A program made the position numbers and the translations under genes. Below are positions 1-5,713 of a stretch of DNA of 5,846 bases, piece after piece (within the stretch, counting starts at the first letter, position 1; each line of letters begins with the position of its first letter). The notes under the pieces were generated by a model that made no database searches, had not been told where the DNA came from, and saw only the letters and a program-made list of their open reading frames with translations. This DNA is from Nitrospira lenta (GTDB lineage Bacteria > Nitrospirota > Nitrospiria > Nitrospirales > Nitrospiraceae): positions 1 to 5,846 of the forward strand of contig CAMDRK010000177.1 of NCBI GenBank assembly GCA_945906715.1, in the 5' to 3' direction.

Positions 1-884
1 TGTCCGACAGTGACCTTTCTACTGCGGCGAACGATCCACGACCATCTGCGTCGTTCTCGGCCCGAAATAATCCTCAACGTATTCCAGCGAATACGCCTCC
101 GGTTTTTCCGGGCCTGCGGCCTAGCAGCTGGCCGCATCTCCTTCGCCTCGTCACGAACGGCATTGTCGGACAGGCTCCTAGCAACCTTTCTTCAGCGCGA
201 TCTTTCCAAGTCGGGGAACAGCTCACCTACGAAATTTCTTGGCTGTATATCACAGCCGGCACAGCGGTGATGGCAGTCAGTTCCGCCGATGTGGATGGAG
301 GCCGGCCGCTGGCGAAATTGATCACCACGGCGCAGTCCAGGCCCGCCATCACTAAATTCTTCCCCGTGGATAACCTGGTCGAGTCGACCGTGGATCCCGC
401 CACGCTGCTTCCGGAGCATTTGACCTTCAAGCGGCGGGAGGGGAAGAAAAAAGAAGACTTCGAGTATACATTTAATCAGAAAGAGGGGAAGGTCATAGTC
501 GTCAAAGGCGGGACGACTGAGACATTGGAGATCCCGCCTGGCACCCAAGACGTTATCTCCTGTCTCTATTATGCGCGCAGTACGTTGTCATTCCAGCCCG
601 GCTCATCTCTGACGATGAATGTGTACCATGATAAAAAGAACCGCGCTATTGAGGCGCGCGTCGAGGAGATCGAGACGGTCAGCGGCCCGTGGGGGGAGGT
701 TGAAACGGTTCGCGTGCTGGTTGTCATGCCGTTCCAAGGTCTCTTCCTGAACCAGGGCAACATCCGGGTATGGTTTACCAACGATGACCGTCGTATTCCG
801 GTTCGCATGAAGGCCAAGGTCATCATCGGGTCGATTGTGGCCGATCTCGTCAGCGGATTGCCGGCTCCTCTCCCAACCCCGTGA
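1..884 (+). CDS. DUF3108 domain-containing protein, 5'-truncated by the window edge
   Basis: The frame is open without a stop from base 3 to the TGA at 882-884, giving 293 visible residues. There is no in-frame ATG, GTG or TTG before 264-267, so the true start lies upstream of the window. The ATG at 267 is internal, because the characteristic first strand of DUF3108 (FQVGEQLTYEISW followed by ITAGTAVM, from base 204) precedes it. Residues 1-67 are rich in Ser, Pro, Ala and Asn and look like a flexible linker. The remainder has the alternating strand pattern of the family, including LYYARS near the middle and the late stretch VWFTNDDRRIPVRMKAK, where family members typically carry a W-x-s-D-d-xR-xP-v-x-i-x signature. 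Members are usually secreted or periplasmic beta-rich proteins of unknown biochemical function; an exported location here is inferred, since any signal peptide would be off the left edge. The gene ends 58 bases before fbp and no terminator is evident. Confidence 0.82.
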   Translation, partial: SDSDLSTAANDPRPSASFSARNNPQRIPANTPPVFPGLRPSSWPHLLRLVTNGIVGQAPSNLSSARSFQVGEQLTYEISWLYITAGTAVMAVSSADVDGGRPLAKLITTAQSRPAITKFFPVDNLVESTVDPATLLPEHLTFKRREGKKKEDFEYTFNQKEGKVIVVKGGTTETLEIPPGTQDVISCLYYARSTLSFQPGSSLTMNVYHDKKNRAIEARVEEIETVSGPWGEVETVRVLVVMPFQGLFLNQGNIRVWFTNDDRRIPVRMKAKVIIGSIVADLVSGLPAPLPTP

Positions 885-900
885 TGGTGTCAGCCATTCG

Positions 901-929
901 TTGCCCGCCTCATGCAAAACGGTTATACT
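901..929 (+). promoter_or_regulatory. candidate sigma70-type promoter of fbp
   Basis: TTGCCC at 901-906 (4 of 6 matches to TTGACA) and TATACT at 924-929 (5 of 6 to TATAAT) are separated by exactly 17 bases. This lies in the 58-base gap between the DUF3108 stop and the fbp ATG at 943. A start about 7 bases after the -10 box would fall near 936, leaving an untranslated leader of only some 7 bases. The absence of a Shine-Dalgarno sequence before fbp agrees with that. This is consensus matching by eye only. Confidence 0.42.
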
Positions 930-942
930 CACCCCTATCATC

Positions 943-1947
943 ATGGGACAGTTTCCTCTTACTTTAAGCAGCTTTATCACCCAGAAGCCGGCGGCTCACA
1001 TGGGAGTCACCGGGGAACTTGCCGCTCTTCTGTCCCAGATCGGCCTGGTCGGGAAACTCATTGCGCAGGATCTCAGACGTGCAGGGCTGATCGATATCCT
1101 GGGAACGACCGGAGAAATCAATGTGCAGGGGGAGACAGTCAAGAAGCTGGATGAGATTGCAAACGAAACCTTTCTCAAGGTATTCCGCCAGAACGGACTT
1201 GCGTGCGCGCTGGCATCGGAAGAGATGGAAAAACCTGTCCTGCTTCCGGAGAATTGGCCGCGGGCCAAATACATGCTGTTGTTCGATCCCCTCGATGGCT
1301 CATCGAATACGGACTGCAACATGCCGCTTGGCGCGATTTTTTCTGTCGTGACGTCCGGGCACAGCGACCGAATGCCGACCAAGGATGACCTTGCCCGCAA
1401 GGGAACAGAGCAGGTGGCCGCTGGCTATCTCCTCTACGGGTCGAGCACGATGTTGGTCTATACGACTGGCCAAGGAGTCTATGGATTTACGTTGGATCCT
1501 GGCATCGGCGAGTATGTTCTATCGCACGAACAGATCCGAGTTCCTACTCGTGGCAAGGTCTATGGCGCGAACGAAGGCAACTATCATAAGTGGCCTGGAG
1601 GAACGCAAAAGTATATCGACAGTTTGAAAGTTAAGGATACAGCGACCGGGCGTCCCTATAGCGTACGCTATTCCGGTTGTCTGGCGGCCGACGTGCATCG
1701 GATTCTCCTCGGAGGAGGCATCTATCTTTATCCCGGCGAGATAGAGAAGCCGGAGGGCAAGCTTCGGTTATTATACGAAGCGAATCCCTTGGCGATGGTT
1801 GTGGAACAAGCGGGCGGCAGAGCCAGCACCGGCGCCATGCGCATCCTGGACGTGGAGGCGAAGCAACTGCATCAACGGGTGCCGTTGATCATCGGCAGTG
1901 CGGAGGACGTGCGCGACGCAGAGGAATTCATTCAAGGAAGACGTTAA
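943..1947 (+). CDS. fbp: class I fructose-1,6-bisphosphatase
   Basis: A 334-residue cytoplasmic enzyme that hydrolyses fructose-1,6-bisphosphate to fructose-6-phosphate and phosphate, the committed step of gluconeogenesis. The length matches the class I family (E. coli Fbp is 332). Family signatures are in order: TGELAALLSQIGLVGKLIAQD (24-43, split here by a few substitutions relative to E. coli), the NVQGE segment (60-64), the metal ligand region ASEE (91-94), the hallmark FDPLDGSSN (114-122), NEGNYHKW (210-217), RYSG (242-245) and LYEANPLAMVVEQAGG (277-292). By family alignment the metal ligands should be E94, D115, D118 and E279, and all are present. ATG 943 is chosen because it gives an N-terminus of family length starting just before SSFITQK. 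The frame is open back to TTG 835, but those 36 extra codons overlap DUF3108 and resemble nothing in the family. No Shine-Dalgarno is visible upstream. The aldolase that makes its substrate is encoded next. Confidence 0.96.
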   Translation: MGQFPLTLSSFITQKPAAHMGVTGELAALLSQIGLVGKLIAQDLRRAGLIDILGTTGEINVQGETVKKLDEIANETFLKVFRQNGLACALASEEMEKPVLLPENWPRAKYMLLFDPLDGSSNTDCNMPLGAIFSVVTSGHSDRMPTKDDLARKGTEQVAAGYLLYGSSTMLVYTTGQGVYGFTLDPGIGEYVLSHEQIRVPTRGKVYGANEGNYHKWPGGTQKYIDSLKVKDTATGRPYSVRYSGCLAADVHRILLGGGIYLYPGEIEKPEGKLRLLYEANPLAMVVEQAGGRASTGAMRILDVEAKQLHQRVPLIIGSAEDVRDAEEFIQGRR

Positions 1948-1960
1948 TGGCCCAGGTGGA

Positions 1961-2028
1961 AAGGCTGAAGGGGTTCAGGCTGAAGTGTTCGGATCTCCGG
2001 CCTTCAGCCTAAAAGCCTTCAGCCTGAA
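1961..2028 (+). repeat. four-copy AGGCTGAAG direct/inverted repeat cluster between fbp and the aldolase gene
   Basis: The motif AGGCTGAAG occurs directly at 1962-1970 and 1977-1985, and as its reverse complement CTTCAGCCT at 2002-2010 and 2017-2025. Perfect pairings are 1974-1985 with 2017-2028 (12 bp) and 1962-1971 with 2001-2010 (10 bp). The copies at 1977-1985 and 2002-2010 can also pair alone around a 16-base loop, so several mutually exclusive hairpins are possible. Neither right arm is followed by a T-run, so it is not a canonical intrinsic terminator on the + strand. Role unknown: an RNA stabiliser or processing site, or a non-functional expanding palindromic repeat. Confidence 0.75.
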
Positions 2029-2059
2029 TGCCTGATTCGGAACGATTCACGAACCCACG

Positions 2060-2064
2060 GGAGG
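2060..2064 (+). promoter_or_regulatory. strong ribosome binding site of the aldolase gene
   Basis: A perfect GGAGG sits in a purine run (2059-2069), with 6 bases between it and the ATG at 2071. It is the strongest Shine-Dalgarno sequence in the window, contrasts with the lack of one before fbp, and fixes the aldolase start. Confidence 0.85.
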
Positions 2065-2070
2065 AGAGAC

Positions 2071-2994
2071 ATGGCTGATCGGGTACAGGAGATTCTCAGC
2101 TGGTACAGCAGCGACAATGCGGGAACAAAAACGAACATCGCCCGTCTGTTGCTCCATGGGCAATTGGCAGGGACTGGTAAGTTGGTCATCCTTCCCGTGG
2201 ACCAAGGATTCGAGCATGGTCCGGCCCGGAGTTTTGCCGCCAATCCAGGAGGGTATAGCCCCCTCTATCATTTTCAGTTGGCGGTCGATGCCGGCTGCAA
2301 TGCCTACGCGGCTCCGCTGGGATTTCTCGAAGCCGGCGCCGCTGAATTCGCCGGCCGGATTCCGCTGATTCTGAAGTTGAACAATCACGATGTCTTGCAT
2401 GACGAGAAAGACCCCTTGCCCTCGGTCACCGGCAGCGTGAAAGATGCGCTCCGGCTCGGGTGCTCGGCGGTCGGATTCACGATCTATCCTGGGTCATCGC
2501 ACTGCAACACCATGTATCAACAATTGCGCGCGATTGCAGAAGAGGCGAAGGACTGTGGGTTGGCGGTCGTCGTATGGTCGTACCCGCGCGGGTCGATACT
2601 CAGTAAGGAAGGGGAGACGGCGATCGATGTGGTGGCCTATGGGGCGCAGATTGCAGCCCAGCTCGGCGCCCACTTCATAAAGGTCAAGCTTCCTACGGCG
2701 CATCTTGAGCAGGCTGCGGCGAAGAAGGTGTACGAATCGGCCAAGATTCCGATCGCGACCTTGGCGGAGCGGGTCAAGCATGTGGTGCAGAGCTCGTTCG
2801 ATGGGCGCCGGATCGTCATTTTCTCCGGAGGGGCCAAGAGCGAGGACCAGCATGTGTTCGAGGAGGCGCGCGCCATTCGTGACGGAGGCGGCTTTGGCTC
2901 CATCATTGGCCGGAACTCGTTCCAGCGGCCTAAGGCGGAGGCATTAAAGTTCCTCAATACCATCATGGGAATCTATTCCGGCAAAATACAATGA
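2071..2994 (+). CDS. fbaB: class I fructose-bisphosphate aldolase (FbaB/DhnA type)
   Basis: A 307-residue cytoplasmic enzyme that reversibly condenses dihydroxyacetone phosphate and glyceraldehyde-3-phosphate into fructose-1,6-bisphosphate through a Schiff base. It belongs to the DeoC/FbaB TIM-barrel family, not the zinc-dependent class II family. Visible signatures are LPVDQGFEHGP (41-51, with the conserved active-site Asp at 44), LKLNNHD (101-107), VVWSYPRG (167-174), FIKVKLPT (202-209), the FSGGAKS segment (251-257) and GGGFGSIIGRNSFQRP (272-287). The last two form the phosphate-binding end of the barrel. The Schiff-base lysine is most likely K204, by comparison with the IIKQKLP region of E. 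coli FbaB; K206 is the alternative. The start is fixed by the perfect GGAGG 6 bases upstream. It follows fbp by 123 bases in the same direction, supporting a gluconeogenic role. A terminator-like hairpin begins 25 bases after the stop. Confidence 0.93.
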   Translation: MADRVQEILSWYSSDNAGTKTNIARLLLHGQLAGTGKLVILPVDQGFEHGPARSFAANPGGYSPLYHFQLAVDAGCNAYAAPLGFLEAGAAEFAGRIPLILKLNNHDVLHDEKDPLPSVTGSVKDALRLGCSAVGFTIYPGSSHCNTMYQQLRAIAEEAKDCGLAVVVWSYPRGSILSKEGETAIDVVAYGAQIAAQLGAHFIKVKLPTAHLEQAAAKKVYESAKIPIATLAERVKHVVQSSFDGRRIVIFSGGAKSEDQHVFEEARAIRDGGGFGSIIGRNSFQRPKAEALKFLNTIMGIYSGKIQ

Positions 2995-3018
2995 GCCGGG
3001 GGATGTGGCAATTGTGTG

Positions 3019-3053
3019 TGGAGCCCCACGGCTTTACAGCCGTGGTCCATTTT
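3019..3053 (+). terminator. candidate intrinsic terminator after the aldolase gene
   Basis: CCACGGCT (3026-3033) and AGCCGTGG (3038-3045) form a perfect 8-bp GC-rich stem with a 4-base TTAC loop. TGGA (3019-3022) and TCCA (3046-3049) extend it by 4 bp across a 3-base bulge. TTTT follows at 3050-3053. The T-run is short, and a degenerate copy of the same hairpin lies at 3127-3146, so this may be a repeat element that also terminates. Confidence 0.5.
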
Positions 3054-3057
3054 GTAT

Positions 3058-3164
3058 CTTCGGCGAAACCCGCCGAAGCATGTCCTCCTTCGCCAAGGCT
3101 TCGGAGGACACCCGCTACGCATTCCTCCACAGCTTCACAGCCGTGGCTTCCTGCGTAGGCGGGT
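3058..3164 (+). repeat. nested palindromic repeat cluster upstream of the protease gene
   Basis: Three further palindromes follow the terminator-like hairpin almost without gaps. CTTCGGCG/CGCCGAAG (3058-3065 with 3071-3078) is an 8-bp stem with a 5-base loop. TGTCCTCC/GGAGGACA (3081-3088 with 3103-3110) is an 8-bp stem. 3110-3121 pairs with 3152-3164 through one bulged base and encloses 3127-3146, a 20-base copy of the terminator hairpin with two differences. CCGAAGC (3073-3079) can instead pair with GCTTCGG (3098-3104), so alternative folds compete. No ORF with gene-like properties covers the region. It looks like a composite REP-like or MITE-like insertion; no transposase is present. Confidence 0.68.
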
Positions 3165-3205
3165 GAATCGTTCGGTCCACGAGGGATGAAGAGCAAGGAT
3201 TATCT

Positions 3206-4723
3206 ATGAAACTCGTTCGCGCCTGGCTGGTTCCGTGGATCTTGATCGCCGGGGGGATTATCATCGGGGTCGTGGTGGCTTCTAACCTGAATTGGCTGCC
3301 GACTGGCACGGCCGGGCCTGAGCCGATCCCCAGCCCTATCGCTCTTCCAGTGGCGACCGCGCCACAGTTGCCGATGGGAGGAGGGAGTGGGAAAAACTTC
3401 GTTGAGATTGCCAAATTGGTGAAGCCGGCAGTCGTCAATATCTCGGCGACGCGAAGCGGAAAACCAGGAGAAAACCCTCACGGCTCGCCCCTCGACGATC
3501 CGTTTTTCCGCAAGTTCTTCGGCGATGAATTTTCCAAGCGGGAGGCCCCCCAGCGAGAGCCAAAAGAGCGCGGCCAGGGGTCCGGGGTCATTGTGGAATC
3601 CAATGGTTTGATCGTCACCAATAATCATGTGGTGAACAAGGCAGACGACATTCGGGTCTTTCTGTCGGACAAGCGGGAGTTCAAGGGCAAGCTGATTGGC
3701 ACCGATGCGAAGACGGATATCGCGATCGTGAAAATCGAAGCGACGGGGCTCTCAACCATTCCCTGGGCTGACTCCGATCAACTCGAAGTTGGGGAGTACG
3801 TGTTGGCCGTGGGGAGTCCGTTTGGGCTTACCCAGACCGTGACGATGGGAATCGTGAGTGCAGTCGGACGGGCCAGTATGGGTATTGCCGAGTACGAAGA
3901 CTTCATCCAAACCGATGCGGCAATCAATCCGGGCAATTCCGGAGGCGCGTTGGTCAATGTGCGTGGCGAATTAGTCGGGATCAATACGGCGATCTTCAGC
4001 CAAAGCGGCGGCAGCATGGGGATCGGGTTTGCGGTGCCGAGCAACCTGTCACGCGCTATCATGGATCAATTGGTGCGAACGGGGAAGGTCGTCCGTGGCT
4101 GGCTTGGTGTCGCGATTCAAGATTTGACTCCTGAGCTGGCCACACAGTTTGGTATCACCGAAACGAAGGGCGTGCTCGTCAGCGATGTCATGGACGATAG
4201 TCCTGCGAAGAAAGCAGGATTTGAGCGCGCAGATGTCATTATTGAATATGACGGCAAGTCGATGGATTCGCCGACGCATTTGCGGAATGCCGTTGCACAG
4301 ACTCCGATCGGAAAGAAGGTCTCGGTCAAGTTGATCCGGGACAAGAAGCCGAAGACGATCGATGTTGCGATAGTGGAACAGCCCAAATCGTTGGGACAGC
4401 CTGGCGCAGAGGAGCGCAGAGAGTCATCGGTGCCGACGGGGCTCCTCTCGGATCTTGAGGTCCGTGAGGTGAACGAGGAACTGGCTACTCGGTATGGATT
4501 GAAGGGCGTCGAGCGCGGTGTGGTGGTGGTCAGGGTCAAGTCTGGAAGCACGGCGGAAGAAATGGGTGTGCGCGAAGGCGACATTATTCTCGAAGTCAAT
4601 CGTAAGGCGGTGAGCTCGCTCAAGTCCTATGAACAAGCCGCTTCCAGCCTTGCCAAGGATCAAGCGGTCCTCTTGCTGCTCAAACGGAAGGGCCAAGCGA
4701 TTTATCTCACGCTGAGGCCTTAG
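3206..4723 (+). CDS. degP: Do-family (DegP/HtrA) periplasmic serine protease, membrane-anchored
   Basis: A 505-residue serine endopeptidase/chaperone that degrades misfolded envelope proteins. Residues 8-26 form a hydrophobic segment after a short basic N-terminus. No convincing signal peptidase I site follows, so a membrane anchor with the enzyme in the periplasm is likely. A Pro/Ala-rich linker (32-57) leads to the trypsin-like domain (about 64-290). The catalytic triad is intact: H141 in TNNHVV, D171 in KTDIAI and S245 in GNSGGAL. The PLDDPFFRKFFGDEF insertion (95-109) is typical of the Do family. PDZ1 spans about 298-390 and PDZ2 about 412-505, separated by a charged, Glu/Arg/Ser-rich linker (393-410). 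The start is supported by AAGGA at 3195-3199, 6 bases before the ATG. The gene is flanked by repeat clusters on both sides. DegQ or MucD would be equally fair names. Confidence 0.95.
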   Translation: MKLVRAWLVPWILIAGGIIIGVVVASNLNWLPTGTAGPEPIPSPIALPVATAPQLPMGGGSGKNFVEIAKLVKPAVVNISATRSGKPGENPHGSPLDDPFFRKFFGDEFSKREAPQREPKERGQGSGVIVESNGLIVTNNHVVNKADDIRVFLSDKREFKGKLIGTDAKTDIAIVKIEATGLSTIPWADSDQLEVGEYVLAVGSPFGLTQTVTMGIVSAVGRASMGIAEYEDFIQTDAAINPGNSGGALVNVRGELVGINTAIFSQSGGSMGIGFAVPSNLSRAIMDQLVRTGKVVRGWLGVAIQDLTPELATQFGITETKGVLVSDVMDDSPAKKAGFERADVIIEYDGKSMDSPTHLRNAVAQTPIGKKVSVKLIRDKKPKTIDVAIVEQPKSLGQPGAEERRESSVPTGLLSDLEVREVNEELATRYGLKGVERGVVVVRVKSGSTAEEMGVREGDIILEVNRKAVSSLKSYEQAASSLAKDQAVLLLLKRKGQAIYLTLRP

Positions 4724-4725
4724 CC

Positions 4726-4842
4726 GGTTCATCTGGTCTATCCGGTCTGTCTCGTGTGTTTGCTTGGATGAAGATAACCAGACAGACCGAACAGACCGAA
4801 CAGACCAGACAGACCAGACAGACCGAACAGACCAGATGGACC
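4726..4842 (+). repeat. long imperfect inverted repeat spanning the protease-ispD junction
   Basis: Positions 4726-4751, just after the protease stop (TAG 4721-4723), pair with 4817-4842. Of 26 positions, 23 are Watson-Crick, one is a T-G wobble (4729/4839) and two are mismatches (4742/4826 and 4740/4828). The right arm lies in the tandem array, so the left arm is an inverted, diverged copy of about three array units. In RNA the hairpin would enclose some 65 bases and bury ATG 4836, a probable ispD start, in its stem. Confidence 0.78.
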
Positions 4843-4857
4843 AAACAGACCAGACAG
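4777..4857 (+). repeat. 9-base tandem repeat array, nine units, running into ispD
   Basis: Nine contiguous 9-base units fill 81 bases. The two main unit types are ACCAGACAG (units 1, 4, 5, 9) and ACCGAACAG (units 2, 3, 6). Unit 7 is ACCAGATGG and unit 8 is ACCAAACAG. The unit length is a multiple of three and the array is free of stop codons in all six frames. In the ispD frame it reads as a D-(R or Q)-T tripeptide repeat. The single ATG in the array (4836) comes from the variant unit 7. Confidence 0.92.
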
Positions 4858-5639
4858 ACGCTCTTCCTAGGCAGGCGTCTTTAGTCGTGGCGCTCGTGCC
4901 GGCTGCAGGCCGCGGGCTTCGGATGGGCGGCTCCGTTCCCAAGCAATTTCTATCGTTGGGTGGTGAGCCGCTCATCATTCAGTCGCTGCGAACGTTGCAA
5001 GCCGCTCCCGTGGTCGACCGAATCATTCTTGCCGTTCCATCTGCAGATATCGAATATTGCGAGAAGGAGATCGTCTCGCACTATCGCTTCACCAAAGTGA
5101 TAAAGGTGGTGGCAGGCGGCGCTGAGCGTCAGGATTCGGTACGGCATGCGCTTGCGGAGGTCCCATCAGACACGGAAATCGTGCTCATCCACGATGCCGT
5201 TCGACCTTTTCTGACGATCCGGATGATCACGGAGGTTGTGGCTGCGGCAAGGAAAGAGGGTGCGGCAATTATCGCGCTTCCAATGCGGGATACTGTGAAG
5301 CAGGTACGGGCGGATGGGATAATTGAGCGAACGGTCGATCGCGCTCCCTTGTGGCTCGCCCAAACGCCGCAGGCCTTTCGACGGGACTGGATCGAGACCG
5401 CCCATGGAAAAGCGCATGCCGAAGGGATTCGGGCTACCGACGATGCCTTCCTAGTGGAGTGGCTCGGGCACTCTGTGGCGGTGGTGGAAGGAAGCGGAGA
5501 GAATATCAAAGTGACGAGGCCTGAAGACCTGGTGATCGGCGAGGCGATTCTGGCGTCGCGAATCACGGGGAGCGGGACGCGCAAGACGGACGACGGTTCG
5601 AGGTTCGAAGTTCGAGGTTTTCAGAACTTCGAACCCTGA
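4836..5639 (+). CDS. ispD: 2-C-methyl-D-erythritol 4-phosphate cytidylyltransferase
   Basis: Transfers CMP from CTP to 2-C-methyl-D-erythritol 4-phosphate in the cytoplasmic MEP pathway of isoprenoid synthesis. From ATG 4836 it is 267 residues, against about 230 for typical IspD. Signatures: VPAAGRGLRMGG (21-32, CTP-binding loop) with PKQF (35-38), AGGAERQDSV (94-103), VLIHDAVRPF (116-125), LPMRDTV (148-154), LAQTPQAFR (174-182), ATDDAFLVE (200-208) and GSGENIKVTRPEDL (219-232). The catalytic core is complete. The extra length is at the ends: MDQTDQTD comes from the tandem array and about 23 C-terminal residues after AILASR come largely from an inverted repeat. The start is uncertain. ATG 4836 has no Shine-Dalgarno; TTG 4764 would add 24 Asp/Thr/Gln/Arg-rich residues; GTG 4887 begins 3 residues before the VPAAG motif and has a weak AGGCAGG 11 bases upstream. 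ispF follows 74 bases downstream. Confidence 0.93.
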   Translation: MDQTDQTDALPRQASLVVALVPAAGRGLRMGGSVPKQFLSLGGEPLIIQSLRTLQAAPVVDRIILAVPSADIEYCEKEIVSHYRFTKVIKVVAGGAERQDSVRHALAEVPSDTEIVLIHDAVRPFLTIRMITEVVAAARKEGAAIIALPMRDTVKQVRADGIIERTVDRAPLWLAQTPQAFRRDWIETAHGKAHAEGIRATDDAFLVEWLGHSVAVVEGSGENIKVTRPEDLVIGEAILASRITGSGTRKTDDGSRFEVRGFQNFEP

Positions 5640-5652
5640 ACTTCGAACTTCG
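5599..5652 (+). repeat. 7-base-periodic inverted repeat covering the ispD stop codon
   Basis: TTCGAGG/TTCGAAG-type heptamers repeat from 5597 and reappear inverted to 5650. The core arms are 5603-5619 and 5632-5648, with 15 of 17 positions complementary around a 12-base loop. Pairing continues to 5599/5652 with one further G-T mismatch. The ispD stop codon TGA (5637-5639) lies inside the right arm. There is no T-run after it, so it is not a standard intrinsic terminator. Confidence 0.82.
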
Positions 5653-5702
5653 CGGCGCGCCCGTTCCGACTGTCTCGCGGCAAAGTTTGCGTGGCGAATC
5701 AT

Positions 5703-5708
5703 GAGGAG
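5703..5708 (+). promoter_or_regulatory. ribosome binding site of ispF
   Basis: GAGGAG at 5703-5708 lies 5 bases before ATG 5714 and 11 bases before the second in-frame ATG at 5720, favouring 5714 as the start. Confidence 0.75.
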
Positions 5709-5713
5709 AGCCT

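Noticed and set aside
10..270. Forward open frame from GTG 10 at the left edge
   Set aside because: It overlaps the DUF3108 frame, which carries the recognisable conserved strand in this region; the shadow frame's Arg/Phe/Ser-rich product resembles nothing.
835..942. N-terminal extension of fbp to TTG 835
   Set aside because: The extra 36 codons overlap the DUF3108 3' end and do not resemble FBPase; ATG 943 gives the family length.
1961..2028. Intrinsic terminator for fbp
   Set aside because: Stable stems exist but no T-run follows either right arm on the + strand.
2963..3196. Reverse-strand open frame filling the aldolase-protease gap
   Set aside because: It consists almost entirely of the palindrome cluster, has no recognisable protein features and no ribosome binding site I could support.
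4777..4857. Tandem array considered as a CRISPR or iteron-type origin
   Set aside because: Units are only 9 bases and contiguous with no spacers; there are no cas genes, replication initiator gene or AT-rich unwinding region nearby.
4768..4884. Small forward ORF from ATG 4768 (38 codons) as a leader peptide
   Set aside because: Its product is only the array read in another frame (Thr-Arg/Glu-Gln repeats), with no Shine-Dalgarno and no family resemblance.
4424..4978. Reverse-strand open frame rich in Ser-Val-Trp repeats
   Set aside because: It is open only because the 9-base array has no stops in any frame, and it otherwise lies antisense to the protease and ispD coding sequence.
5599..5652. 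Intrinsic terminator for ispD
   Set aside because: The downstream sequence is GC-rich without a T-run, and ispF follows closely in the same direction.
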